Positions 35,713-42,999 of a stretch of DNA of 64,000 nucleotides are shown here, piece after piece. The stretch spans positions 124,001-188,000 of the forward strand of contig NZ_LT629732.1 in NCBI RefSeq assembly GCF_900104745.1. Direction: 5' to 3'. The translations under genes and the position numbers were made by a program. The DNA is from Actinopolymorpha singaporensis (lineage in GTDB: Bacteria; Actinomycetota; Actinomycetes; Propionibacteriales; Actinopolymorphaceae). The notes beneath the pieces were generated by a model. It saw only the letters and a program-made list of their open reading frames with translations, was not told the origin of the DNA and did not search any database. Each line of letters opens with the position of its first letter. Within the stretch, counting starts at the first letter, position 1.

Positions 35713-36253
35713 TGTCGAGGCCGGCGCAACACACTGAAGAGCTCGGGATTATCCGCTACGACCAACCTGGCTTGGGGCACATGGAGGGGCACGCCGCGCT
35801 CAGTCCATGCGTTCGAACCAGGACGAGGACAGGTTCGTGGGAGGGCCAGGCGATTCAGGCTGTCTCGGTCCGGACGCTTCCACTTCCACTCGTCTGTCTC
35901 GCGGTGCCTGGATGGCGTCGCCAAGGTCACAAGGTGACGTACCGGCCGTACCAGTGAGCCGAGCTACGCATTACGAGTGGGTTCTCGTGCGCCGGGCCTC
36001 GCAGCGCGTGTCTGACGCCGAGCATGGTTCGAGGCGGCGAGACTTGATCATTAACGGCTGCTGTGGGCCGGTCGGGGGCACGTCAGGGGCACAGCTCCGC
36101 CTGGACGACGGTCAGCTTGGGAATCTGAGGCGGGTCGCGCTCGACCGGCGTTCTGCCGCTCGCGAGCGTGCTCCGTGGGTGCCCGGGATTGACCCCTCAG
36201 AGCCCGTGACGGATAGCACGCGGATAGCACGCAGATGGCACGCCGGCCGGGGA
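35713..36253. other. 541-bp stretch without a supportable gene
   Basis: This follows the broken regulator and may contain its decayed 3' part. Near 36205-36235 the short motif GGATAGCACGC/AGATGGCACGC recurs. No ORF has both a start signal and a protein-like sequence. Confidence 0.4.
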
Positions 36254-36589
36254 CTAGCAACGTGCATCGAAGCCAAGGAGGTTGTCCTCACCGCTACGCC
36301 AAATCATGGCGGTATAGGTCAGGCCGTCGGCGTCCGGCTGAGGGCCAGGCGGCGCCTCACTTGAACGGAAGTGCTCACGGATTGACGCCCAGAAGAGCTC
36401 GCTCCGTTCTGCAGGGATCCACACCATGGGCCGTCCGAAGCCGTGCACCACGATGCGCCGGCCTTCGCGCAAGAGTCGCTCGACATCCTGCACACTCGCC
36501 CAGCCGGCGCCGGAACGAATCCAGACCCTGCCCTCGTCATCCCACAGTCGGTCACCGTGCACCCGGTTCCGGGATACATGCTTGGCCAC
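36254..36589 (-). CDS. Unknown small protein
   Basis: A 111-aa protein beginning (from GTG) AKHVSRNRVHGDRLWDDEGR, with VWIRSGAGWASVQDVERLLREGRRIVVHGFGRPMVWIP in the middle. The composition is protein-like and compact with no TM. I do not recognise a family. The start signal is weak. It sits as possible cargo inside the AICE. Confidence 0.5.
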   Translation of the reverse strand: MAKHVSRNRVHGDRLWDDEGRVWIRSGAGWASVQDVERLLREGRRIVVHGFGRPMVWIPAERSELFWASIREHFRSSEAPPGPQPDADGLTYTAMIWRSGEDNLLGFDARC

Positions 36590-36694
36590 CGGGCAATGAT
36601 GCCTTGCATGACCTCAGCGGCCTGGAGTGACCTACAGGATCCGGTCCTGGCCCGCCGTAACGGCACGTGGATGGCACGGCCCGATCCATGGCCG

Positions 36695-36845
36695 ACGCGC
36701 GGGTTAGGAACCCATCCTCGCTCGTCCAGACCTGTTCGCTGGCAGCTCGTTTACGCGGCCAGGACGGCTCGGGCGCCATTGACAGTCCGAGATCATCCGG
36801 GATGGTCTTGCTCGTAGTTGCACGGGGGTTGCACGGGTGGAGGGT
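36695..36845. repeat. Dispersed direct repeat, copy A
   Basis: About 150 bp, starting at a GGTTAGGAACCCATCC block and ending with a doubled TTGCACG motif, is imperfectly repeated at 38130-38285 in the same orientation. Conserved islands alternate with diverged sequence, and no protein is evident, so it may be a regulatory or replication-linked module. Confidence 0.6.
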
Positions 36846-36892
36846 GCTGTAGATCGCTGCTGTACTCGTGCTGGCGGGGGTAGCCTGCGCCC

Positions 36893-37156
36893 GTGGCCAC
36901 CGAGGAGTCTGCGCCGGCGTGGTCGGCCGACAGGATAGGACGACAGCTGCGCGCGTTCGCGGACGAGCTTGAAGGCGAGCTGGGCCCCCCTGCACGGTGC
37001 GACGCCAGTGGGAGAGCTTCGACGAGGGGGCCGGCCCCATCTTGGGCCGGGACAGGTCGGCTCTGGTCGTTGCCGTTGCTGTACTTCGCTCCTGTACGCG
37101 GCTCCTGCGCGATGGGCCTTAACCCGCTCGCCTTCGAGTGGGCTCACGTCGGATGA
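36893..37156 (+). CDS. Doubtful small ORF
   Basis: From GTG 36893 it reads MATEESAPAWSADRIGRQLRAFADELEGELGPP, which looks like a helical N-terminus, but the rest runs through the 46-bp repeat (37049-37094) and is not protein-like. It may be the 5' remnant of a gene truncated by repeat insertion. Confidence 0.25.
   Translation: MATEESAPAWSADRIGRQLRAFADELEGELGPPARCDASGRASTRGPAPSWAGTGRLWSLPLLYFAPVRGSCAMGLNPLAFEWAHVG
37049..37094. repeat. 46-bp dispersed repeat, copy A
   Basis: A segment containing TCTGGTCGTTGCCGTTGCTG and TACTTCGCTCCTGT is repeated with few changes at 38851-38896. Each copy follows one of the 150-bp repeats by a few hundred bases and precedes a cargo gene, suggesting duplication of a larger block followed by divergence. 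Confidence 0.6.
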
Positions 37157-37163
37157 TGGCGAC

Positions 37164-37448
37164 GTGGACAAGACGGAGGCCCGGCGGCTGGCGGTGGACC
37201 GGATCGCTGAGCTACGTCAGATGTCGTACGCAGAGCTTCGTGATCGCTTCCTCGACCAGCCACAGTGCGACGAAGTACGCGCCGTATCCGGCACCGTCTA
37301 CCAGGTAGAGACCGAGGGGTTCTGGGACGATCAGGAGGCGGTTCACCTGAGGATCTTGGTCTACGTGGATGACGGTGGCTGGGCAGCGTTCTCTCCTGTC
37401 GGAGATAGCTTCATCGTCGCGCCAGACGGCTCCTTCGTGGGTGAGTAG
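37164..37448 (+). CDS. Unknown small acidic protein
   Basis: A 94-aa protein: DKTEARRLAVDRIAELRQMSYAELRDRFLDQP, then VYQVETEGFWDD and VYVDDGGWAAFSPVGDSFIVAPDGSFVGE. A helix followed by a beta-sheet ending in a D-G hairpin gives a compact alpha+beta domain. The pattern looks like a recurrent small prokaryotic protein, but I cannot name a function; an immunity-like role is only a guess. GTG 37164. Confidence 0.65.
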   Translation: MDKTEARRLAVDRIAELRQMSYAELRDRFLDQPQCDEVRAVSGTVYQVETEGFWDDQEAVHLRILVYVDDGGWAAFSPVGDSFIVAPDGSFVGE

Positions 37449-37587
37449 CCCCTCCAAGAGATCCGACTGACCTCATTATCCGTAGAGACAGGCAGCTTGA
37501 TCGCGAACTGCTGCTTTGCGCTCCGATGCTCGTCGACCAGGTGCTCATCGTCGCCCGATGTGGCAGGTCGTCGGGGTCACGCTGGGG

Positions 37588-38061
37588 TCAGAATGAACAT
37601 CCATCAAGGCGCCTTCTCGGCGGCTGGGGGATTATGGCGTTGGGATCCGCGCCGCGGGTGAGGAGCCGTTCACGGACTTCGCTGTGTTCCCTCGGTGTCA
37701 GCGCCATCCACAGCCCAGTTCCTGTGTCGCTCGCGCTGTAGATCTGCTCGTCGGACTCAGCCCAGCCTTCCGCACTGATTGTGAACGGTGACAGGGCCAC
37801 TACCAGGTCGAACTGATCGTCATCGCTAACATCCAACTCGATGCCGGTGTCGCTGGTGTGATGAAGTTCGGCGAGGTCGAGCAGAGCGCGGAGGGCGACT
37901 TGCGCCTGCTCAGGCCACGGACTGTCGGAGATGGCGTCTATCCAGACGCGCCGAAGCGCTCCGCGCACGACACGCAGGCCTTCCTGGTGAGCGGCGATCG
38001 CGGTGGCCTCATCGGCGTCGTCGGCAAGGGCGAAAGCGGACCGACCGGCTGACATTGCCAC
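37588..38061 (-). CDS. Unknown 157-aa protein
   Basis: It starts MAMSAGRSAFALADDADEAT, has a helix-rich N-terminal half (EEGL-type helix AIAAHQEGLRVVRGALRRVW), and an acidic central part (GIELDVSDDDQFDLVVALSPF). A GGAGG lies 4 nt before GTG 38061 and 10 nt before an internal ATG at 38055, so either may be used. No recognised domain. Convergent with the gene at 37164. Confidence 0.6.
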   Translation of the reverse strand: MAMSAGRSAFALADDADEATAIAAHQEGLRVVRGALRRVWIDAISDSPWPEQAQVALRALLDLAELHHTSDTGIELDVSDDDQFDLVVALSPFTISAEGWAESDEQIYSASDTGTGLWMALTPREHSEVRERLLTRGADPNAIIPQPPRRRLDGCSF

Positions 38062-38129
38062 GGCGCCTCCTTGAGCAGGGCCTTGGACTCGATTCTGGCG
38101 GACCTCGGCTAATGGCCCGTGAATGGCCC

Positions 38130-38285
38130 GGCGAGGGGCGGGTTAGGAACCCATCCCCACTCGTCCGTAGCGGTCCGCCGGTCGTTCGTTCACGCCTGCA
38201 GGAAGGCTCGTACGCCCGGTGATGGTCCAAGATCATCCATGGCTGTCCCGCCGACTGTTGCACGCAGGTTGCACGCCTGGGTGGC
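38130..38285. repeat. Dispersed direct repeat, copy B
   Basis: Second copy of the ~150-bp repeat at 36695, with the same GGTTAGGAACCCATCC block and the paired TTGCACG motif (GTTGCACGCAGGTTGCACGC). Confidence 0.6.
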
Positions 38286-38367
38286 GCAGGTCGTTGGCGC
38301 CAGGCTGGTTCAGGTTGAGGAGGCCGAATCGGTGCCCGTGGTCGTGCGGAACTGCCATGATCGCGTC

Positions 38368-38763
38368 ATGTCTTCCAACGCTTGGGCAAGCCGCTCGTTC
38401 GTCGTCCGCCTCCCGATCGGTATCGCCGCGATTGTCGGCGCGTTATTGGTCGGTGGGCTGGTTGGCGTGAAGCTGCCTGTCGGAGCGAAGCCTGTCACAG
38501 TCAGTCGGGGGACAGCCTTCTTCCGCAACACCGACAACTTGGGCACCTTCCAAGCCAACAGGGGCGGCGTCAGCGCGCTAATCCCGGGAGAGGTCGAGTG
38601 GACGGACAGGAGCAGCCGCCGCGAGAGCGGTTCGGTGCCGAGTTGCCTTCGACGACGCGGCGAGGAGGCTGTGGCGCAGGCGTCAGTGGAGGCCGGCTAC
38701 ACATGGCTTCGGCTGCCGGACGGCGGATCTTCCCTGATCGTCGGATGGATCCGCTGCCTGTGA
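38368..38763 (+). CDS. Small membrane-anchored or exported unknown protein
   Basis: A 131-aa protein with one N-terminal TM (VVRLPIGIAAIVGALLVGGLVGV) and an extracytoplasmic part. The C-terminal segment VPSCLRRRG...YTWLRLPDGGSSLIVGWIRCL has a Cys pair that could form a disulphide. The overall form is that of small actinobacterial cell-surface hypotheticals. No function suggested. Confidence 0.6.
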   Translation: MSSNAWASRSFVVRLPIGIAAIVGALLVGGLVGVKLPVGAKPVTVSRGTAFFRNTDNLGTFQANRGGVSALIPGEVEWTDRSSRRESGSVPSCLRRRGEEAVAQASVEAGYTWLRLPDGGSSLIVGWIRCL

Positions 38764-38850
38764 TGCGGGTACGGCTGGTCCCTTCGTCCCGAACTATCGG
38801 CGGCAAGGTTGATGGCGGTCGTACGGGCGCGAGTCACGCCATTGCACGTC

Positions 38851-38896
38851 GGGATAAGTCGGTTCTGGTCGTTGTCGTTGCTGTACTCCGCTGCTG
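38851..38896. repeat. 46-bp dispersed repeat, copy B
   Basis: Matches 37049-37094 (GTCGTTGTCGTTGCTGTACT core) in the same orientation. Confidence 0.6.
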
Positions 38897-38921
38897 TGCG
38901 ACCCCGCCCAGAAGCGGCGAC

Positions 38922-39801
38922 CTATCGAGGCGCAGACGTGGTTGTGGCTGCGGCGATCCATCGCGCGAGTACGTTGGCCGCCGCACCGGAGTTGACGGCC
39001 TCGGCGCAGTGGGCGAGCGCCTCTGTCAGATCCTGCGACAAACATTCTTCCGTGGGATTCATCGCCACAATGGCGGCTGCGGCGTTGAGAAGCACGATGT
39101 CGCGGACTGGGCCGCGCTCACCGTCGAGGACTCTCCGGACGGTGGTCGCGTTCTCTCTAGCGTTCCCGCCGCGCAGGTCGGATTGCGTGGCCTGAGGTAT
39201 GCCGAGGTCCCTTGGGTCAAGCTGCACTCGGCGGCCTACCTGGCCGTCTCGAACGACCCAGATCTGTGAGGTCGTCGTCGTGGTCAGCTTGTCCATCCCG
39301 TCGTCACCGCGAACGACCAGGGCCGTACCTCCTCGCCGCGCCAGGACGCCCGCGACAACTCTGGTCATCTTCGACGGCGCAACACCGACGAGCTGGTGCG
39401 GAGGCCGCGCAGGGTTGATCAGAGGGGCCAGCACGTTGAACGCCGTCGGCACACCCAGTTCGCGTCGTGTCGGGCTCGCGTGGCGCAGACCCGGATGGAA
39501 TTTGGGCGCGAAGCAGAACGTGATGCCCACCTCTTCGGCCATTTGAGCTACCCGCTCGACCGGAAGATCGAGGTTGAGGCCTAGGCACTCTAGGACATCC
39601 ATGGGCCAGACCCGCGATTTCCTCCGCTGTCTCCCCTTTCGCCCGCAAGGCCACGAGGAAGGCAGCAAGACGAGCAGGCGAGGCGTCGTTACGGATGACC
39701 TGGGCCATCACCCAGGAGGTATCCGCCATGCTCAGATCAGAGCCGGCCAGGAGAGCGCTTAGTAGAGCAGGCCACAAGCGAGTCGACGACATCTGCCGCA
39801 T
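38922..39801 (-). pseudogene. trpD: Anthranilate phosphoribosyltransferase with internal deletion
   Basis: The N-terminal part (from ATG 39801: MRQMSSTRLWPALLSALLAG...AAFLVALRAKGETAEEIAGLA) and the C-terminal part (DVLECLGLNLDLPVERVAQMAEEVGITFCFAPKFHPGLRHA...GPVRDIVLLNAAAAIV) both match TrpD. They lie in different frames and meet near 39602. About 60 residues normally between them are missing, including the GTGGD glycine-rich loop and the KHGNRAASS motif that bind PRPP and metal. The enzyme cannot work. It is an element-borne copy, perhaps once part of a secondary-metabolism anthranilate pathway. Confidence 0.88.
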
Positions 39802-39964
39802 GGTGCCAGCCGACTCCTGCCTGTCGCCACCGGCCGCCATCCAGCGGACGGGATGAAGGAGCGGCAGGGTTTGCTCGGTGTCCTGCATCGGGTCGCGGAG
39901 ACCGGGGGGCCGTAAGCTTCCGCGGCTCGGGCGGGTTCCTGGCCTGCCCGTTGTGCCCCGAGCC

Positions 39965-40131
39965 GGTCCCCCGGTCTTAGGGTCCTCGATCCGAGGGAGG
40001 TGGGTAAAGCCTGCCGGTTCGGCGACTACCTCAGCCACGCTCCCACACCGTCGTGTCGCCCGGTGAGCCCGAGGACGGCGCGCCAGCGCCGCCCGCAGGG
40101 CGGCCGGGCGACTGCGCCGCGTCAGCGGCGC
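39965..40131. repeat. Hairpin-rich module, copy 1 (inverted relative to 40815-41045)
   Basis: It contains GAGGTGGGTAAAGCCT (around 39990), whose inverted copy lies near 40990, with similar sequence on both sides (CGGGTCC... and CAGCCACGC). Towards the gene it has two perfect hairpins: GCCGCCC-GCA-GGGCGGC (40088-40104) and GCGCCGC-GTCA-GCGGCGC (40114-40131). Confidence 0.65.
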
Positions 40132-40183
40132 CTTGACACATCAGAGCCCAGCTCGGCAATGAATGCCCTAGCGTGTTGGCCAG

Positions 40184-40732
40184 CTAATCTCTGCGTTCGT
40201 GTGGCCCCCACCACGGGAGGATCGGCGGCAGCTCGGCGAGGAGCTGCGCTGGCTGCTTCGGTGCCGGCAGGTCGCCATCGTCGCCGTCCCACCGGCGCCC
40301 GTACTGATCAGGCAAGTCACCCCAGCCGAAGTACGGGACCGGTTCGGTGGGCACCACACCCAATTGGTCCAGGGGATCGATGCGGCCGGTGGTGACGGTG
40401 CACAGGTGCGCCCAGTTGTCGCCGAGGTCGAACACGTACGCGAACTGTTCACCCGGGCTGAGGCGGCTCAACTTGGTCCTGTGGCTGTCGAGGCTGCCAT
40501 CCGGCGCCTCGCCGTCCCACCGATCCAAAGCGGTGATCTCGGTCCTGTCGGCGAGGGTGAACACGTCCAGGTGGGCCAGGTCCCACCGGGCGAACGCCAG
40601 GTTAATCGCATCGGCGAGCTGGCCGAAGGAATGCGATCTCGCGGCCGCGAAAATGCGGCCAGGGCGGGGCCACAGGTCCGTGCCCCTCCCACCGACCAGC
40701 TCTACCCGGACCGACAACCACGTACGAGCCAC
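40184..40732 (-). CDS. Plasmid pRiA4b ORF-3-like protein
   Basis: A 182-aa protein: RVELVGGRGTDLWPRPGRIFAAARSHSFGQLADAINLAFARWDLAHLDVFTLAD, later EQFAYVFDLGDNWAHLCTV. The conserved 'F..LGD.W.H' strand and the N-terminal half match the PRiA4_ORF3 family, found on plasmids and in transposon cargo; function unknown. GTG 40732 has GGAGG nine nt upstream. It is bracketed by two inverted hairpin modules, so gene and modules may have moved as a unit. Confidence 0.85.
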   Translation of the reverse strand: MARTWLSVRVELVGGRGTDLWPRPGRIFAAARSHSFGQLADAINLAFARWDLAHLDVFTLADRTEITALDRWDGEAPDGSLDSHRTKLSRLSPGEQFAYVFDLGDNWAHLCTVTTGRIDPLDQLGVVPTEPVPYFGWGDLPDQYGRRWDGDDGDLPAPKQPAQLLAELPPILPWWGPHERRD

Positions 40733-40814
40733 AATCAACTACCTCCACGCCCAACGACGACGACCGAAAAGTCTATTGAACGACTCCGGTGATGAGTTTC
40801 CCTACGTCTTTAAA

Positions 40815-41045
40815 GGCGGCCTCACGGCCGCCGCGCGCCCGCCTGAACGGCGCCGGCCCTCCCTCCGCGCCTTCGGCGCCGGTCGGCCGGCGCGGCTGGG
40901 CGCGACAAGAGGGCCGCCAGAACACTGGCGACCCTCATCAACGTCCCGCTACGCGGGACCAGAACCGTGCGTGGCTGGTGGCGGGCCGGAGGCTTTACCC
41001 ACCTCGCTTGGCCCGGGACCCGAAGGCCGGCGGCCCACGGCGGGC
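40815..41045. repeat. Hairpin-rich module, copy 2 (candidate single-strand origin or transfer site)
   Basis: Four perfect hairpins within 145 bp: GGCGGCC-TCAC-GGCCGCC (40815-40832), GCGCC-TTC-GGCGC (40867-40879), CGCCAG-AACA-CTGGCG (40915-40930), and GTCCCGC-TAC-GCGGGAC (40943-40959). Then comes AGGCTTTACCCACCTCG, the inverted match to copy 1. No gene is plausible here. Such clusters act as single-strand origins or oriT in rolling-circle elements. Confidence 0.55.
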
Positions 41046-41197
41046 GGTCAAGGGCGGGCAGCCAAGCTGCCCACCGCGCCCGGGCAGGCTACGGGCCGCC
41101 GACCTCCCGGACCAAGCCAGGCCACCGGGTAAACCCTCCGCCCCTCGGAGCTTCCTGAAGCGCTGCAGGTGGTCTCGTGGGCCGGGAGGATGGCGAC

Positions 41198-41482
41198 GTG
41201 GGCACGAGTGACGCCGGCGACGAGTGGGACGAGCGCCACAAGCAGCGCGTCCGCTGGATGACCTACGCTCGCCCATCACCAGGCGGATGGAGACCGCCAG
41301 CAGGAGTCCGACCCGGATGGAACTGGACCCCACCCGATGGCGTCGAACCGCACCTCGAGCGAGTACCGCGATGGGCACGAATCTGGTTCTGGACACCATG
41401 GCTCGACCGGTACGCCTACGAGTGGCTCTGGCACCGCGGCGGCTTCGACGTCCTCCCTCCCGACGCTCCAGGGCAGGCTTGA
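41198..41482 (+). CDS. Small Trp-rich unknown protein
   Basis: A 94-aa protein with many Trp and Pro residues: WMTYARPSPGGWRPPAGVRPGWNWTPPDG, then RWARIWFWTPWLDRYAYEWLWHRGGFDVLPP. GTG 41198 has GGGAGG eight nt before it. The aromatic C-terminal segment may associate with membranes. I do not recognise a family. It is the last gene before the right attachment site. Confidence 0.55.
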   Translation: MGTSDAGDEWDERHKQRVRWMTYARPSPGGWRPPAGVRPGWNWTPPDGVEPHLERVPRWARIWFWTPWLDRYAYEWLWHRGGFDVLPPDAPGQA

Positions 41483-41484
41483 AA

Positions 41485-41503
41485 GTGGCCGCATTTTGGC
41501 CAC
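41485..41503. terminator. Small hairpin after the Trp-rich gene
   Basis: GTGGCC-GCATTTT-GGCCAC begins 3 nt after the stop codon. The stem is only 6 bp, so it is a weak terminator candidate. Confidence 0.35.
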
Positions 41504-41552
41504 ACGGCATCCCCAGGAGACGCCAAACGATCACCAATGGCGTCAAGAGAAG

Positions 41553-41567
41553 CCGCAGGTCAGCCGC
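41553..41567. repeat. 15-nt direct repeat inside the right end
   Basis: CCGCAGGTCAGCCGC here recurs exactly 100 bp downstream (41653-41667, beyond the attR core), and its first 12 nt recur beside attL (31761-31772). It could be an integrase arm-type site or a scar from an earlier insertion at the same tRNA. Confidence 0.5.
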
Positions 41568-41601
41568 CATTTTGAGCCTAAACGAGAACGCCCGGACCAG
41601 C

Positions 41602-41664
41602 TTCCTAAACCGTGTGTCGCAGGTTCGAATCCTGCCGGGGGTACCGACAGAACCGCAGGTCAGC
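41602..41664. repeat. attR of the integrative element
   Basis: Second copy of the tRNA-Arg 3' half; identical to attL over 40 nt and similar over 63. The 5' half of the tRNA is absent here, so this is not a second tRNA gene. From about 41668 to 41862 I see no gene. Confidence 0.9.
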
Positions 41665-41862
41665 CGCAATGCGGATGATCAGCTTCGCCTCATTCCTCAG
41701 CCTCCCGGGCCCGGCCGTGCAACCAATGTGCAACATCATCCCGTGGGCAACCTGTCCAGGCTCGCCGCGATCTCCACGTCACGACCGGCCATCCGCAGCC
41801 ACGATGGAGAACACCTCGCGCCATGACCGAGAGCGTTACGTCACATCCATCCGAGGCCTGCA

Positions 41863-42828
41863 CTACTCATGAGCGATGGAGGGAGTGCGCGGGATGGATT
41901 CGACCACTCGAGCAAGTTGCTCAGCGGCCAGAGGCTCGTCGACTGCGAGACTCCATCGCCATGCGTCGTCGGACCACTCGTGGCGGTGTCGACCGGCAGT
42001 CCGCTCACGCCACCAGGCCGGCTCGCTACTGGCAACCGGCCACCTCGCTAACGACGGATACCCGGGCACCTCGAGATGAACGCTGAACGCACCGGTCTGC
42101 GGGTCACCGTGATCCGCGGTGTAACCCACGCCGTCCGGCCACCAGCGCGGAACCGGCAGCTGCTGCTCCGCCAGCCACTCCTCTGACTGTCGTAGGGCGG
42201 CCAGCTCGTCCTCATGATCCTCGTCCACCGGGCCGTCCCAGGTGAACAGCGCAGGCTCAAGTTCCACATCCGGGTGAAACTCGACGGCTGTGACATGGGC
42301 CCCAAGCTCGGGCACCTGCATCCGCAGCACTGCGCCGGTGGCATCGTCGACGGCGACCCGCAGCAGGTGCGGCTTGCTGGTGTTTTCGGGCGACGCTGCA
42401 AGCCTGAACTCCCAGCAGGGACGATCCGCTACCTCGACTGGGACGGGCGGGCCCTGCGGGACGGAGAAGTCGTCGCCTCGGGTGAATCGCTCCACCCGAT
42501 CGTCATCGTTTCCCAGCAGCGTCGCCGGATGACCGCCGAAGTCCGCGAAACCCATCGTGGGGCGATGAAGCCGCAGCATCCCCCCACCGGGCCGGCGCAG
42601 GTATGTCCACTCGGAATCCTGAACGTGGCGCACACCCGCCTGGTCCTCGACCCGCCACGAACGCGGAGCCGCGTACCAGAACCGACAGCTCCCCTCCTCG
42701 ACCTGTCCATACTCGTCCGCGTCGACAGGTTGGCGATACTCGACGACACCAACTGCCGTCCGCACGCCGAAAGCAGCGATCCGACCCAGTGCCTGTGCCC
42801 AAGCCGGCGGCTCGCGATCCATGGCCAC
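41863..42828 (-). CDS. Unknown 321-aa protein
   Basis: A soluble protein with many Trp and Asp residues. The middle (RPCWEFRLAASPENTSKPHLLRVAVDDATGAVLRMQVPELGAHVTAVEFHPDVELEPALFTW) resembles the outer-membrane-lipoprotein-carrier/LppX-type beta strand pattern in which a predicted quantity is followed by 'VDDATGAVLRM'. That comparison is by eye. No signal peptide. GTG 42828 or ATG 42822 could start it. It lies just outside the AICE. Confidence 0.65.
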   Translation of the reverse strand: MAMDREPPAWAQALGRIAAFGVRTAVGVVEYRQPVDADEYGQVEEGSCRFWYAAPRSWRVEDQAGVRHVQDSEWTYLRRPGGGMLRLHRPTMGFADFGGHPATLLGNDDDRVERFTRGDDFSVPQGPPVPVEVADRPCWEFRLAASPENTSKPHLLRVAVDDATGAVLRMQVPELGAHVTAVEFHPDVELEPALFTWDGPVDEDHEDELAALRQSEEWLAEQQLPVPRWWPDGVGYTADHGDPQTGAFSVHLEVPGYPSLARWPVASSEPAWWRERTAGRHRHEWSDDAWRWSLAVDEPLAAEQLARVVESIPRTPSIAHE

Positions 42829-42999
42829 AGGTTAGGGCCTCGGTCGAAGCCACAAGCCGATCGCGGTCTGATGTCGCACATCATTCGACCGAGCACACGG
42901 GTCCAGCGCTGTTGTCTTGACTCAGGAGGTGCTTGGCGGATCTGTGGAGCAAAGTGCCCATGCAACGGGTAGCTCGCTCCTTCCAGTTGCCGGAGGACT

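Larger units (their letters stand above)
31710..41641. mobile_element. Degenerate actinomycete integrative element (AICE, pSAM2-like) in tRNA-Arg
   Basis: The element is bounded by a 40-bp identical direct repeat of the tRNA 3' end (31710-31749 and 41602-41641). Next to the tRNA, on the minus strand, lie int, xis, repSA and a small zinc-ribbon gene with 4-nt overlaps, the conserved integration/replication module of AICEs. The integrase, an XRE regulator and a trpD copy are broken, and no FtsK/TraSA-like translocase or spread gene is visible. I infer an element that has lost conjugation and probably self-excision, now carrying small unknown genes, repeats and hairpin modules. Confidence 0.88.

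Noticed and set aside
41602-41641. Possible second tRNA-Arg
   Set aside because: Only the 3' half from the anticodon loop is present; it is the attR repeat.
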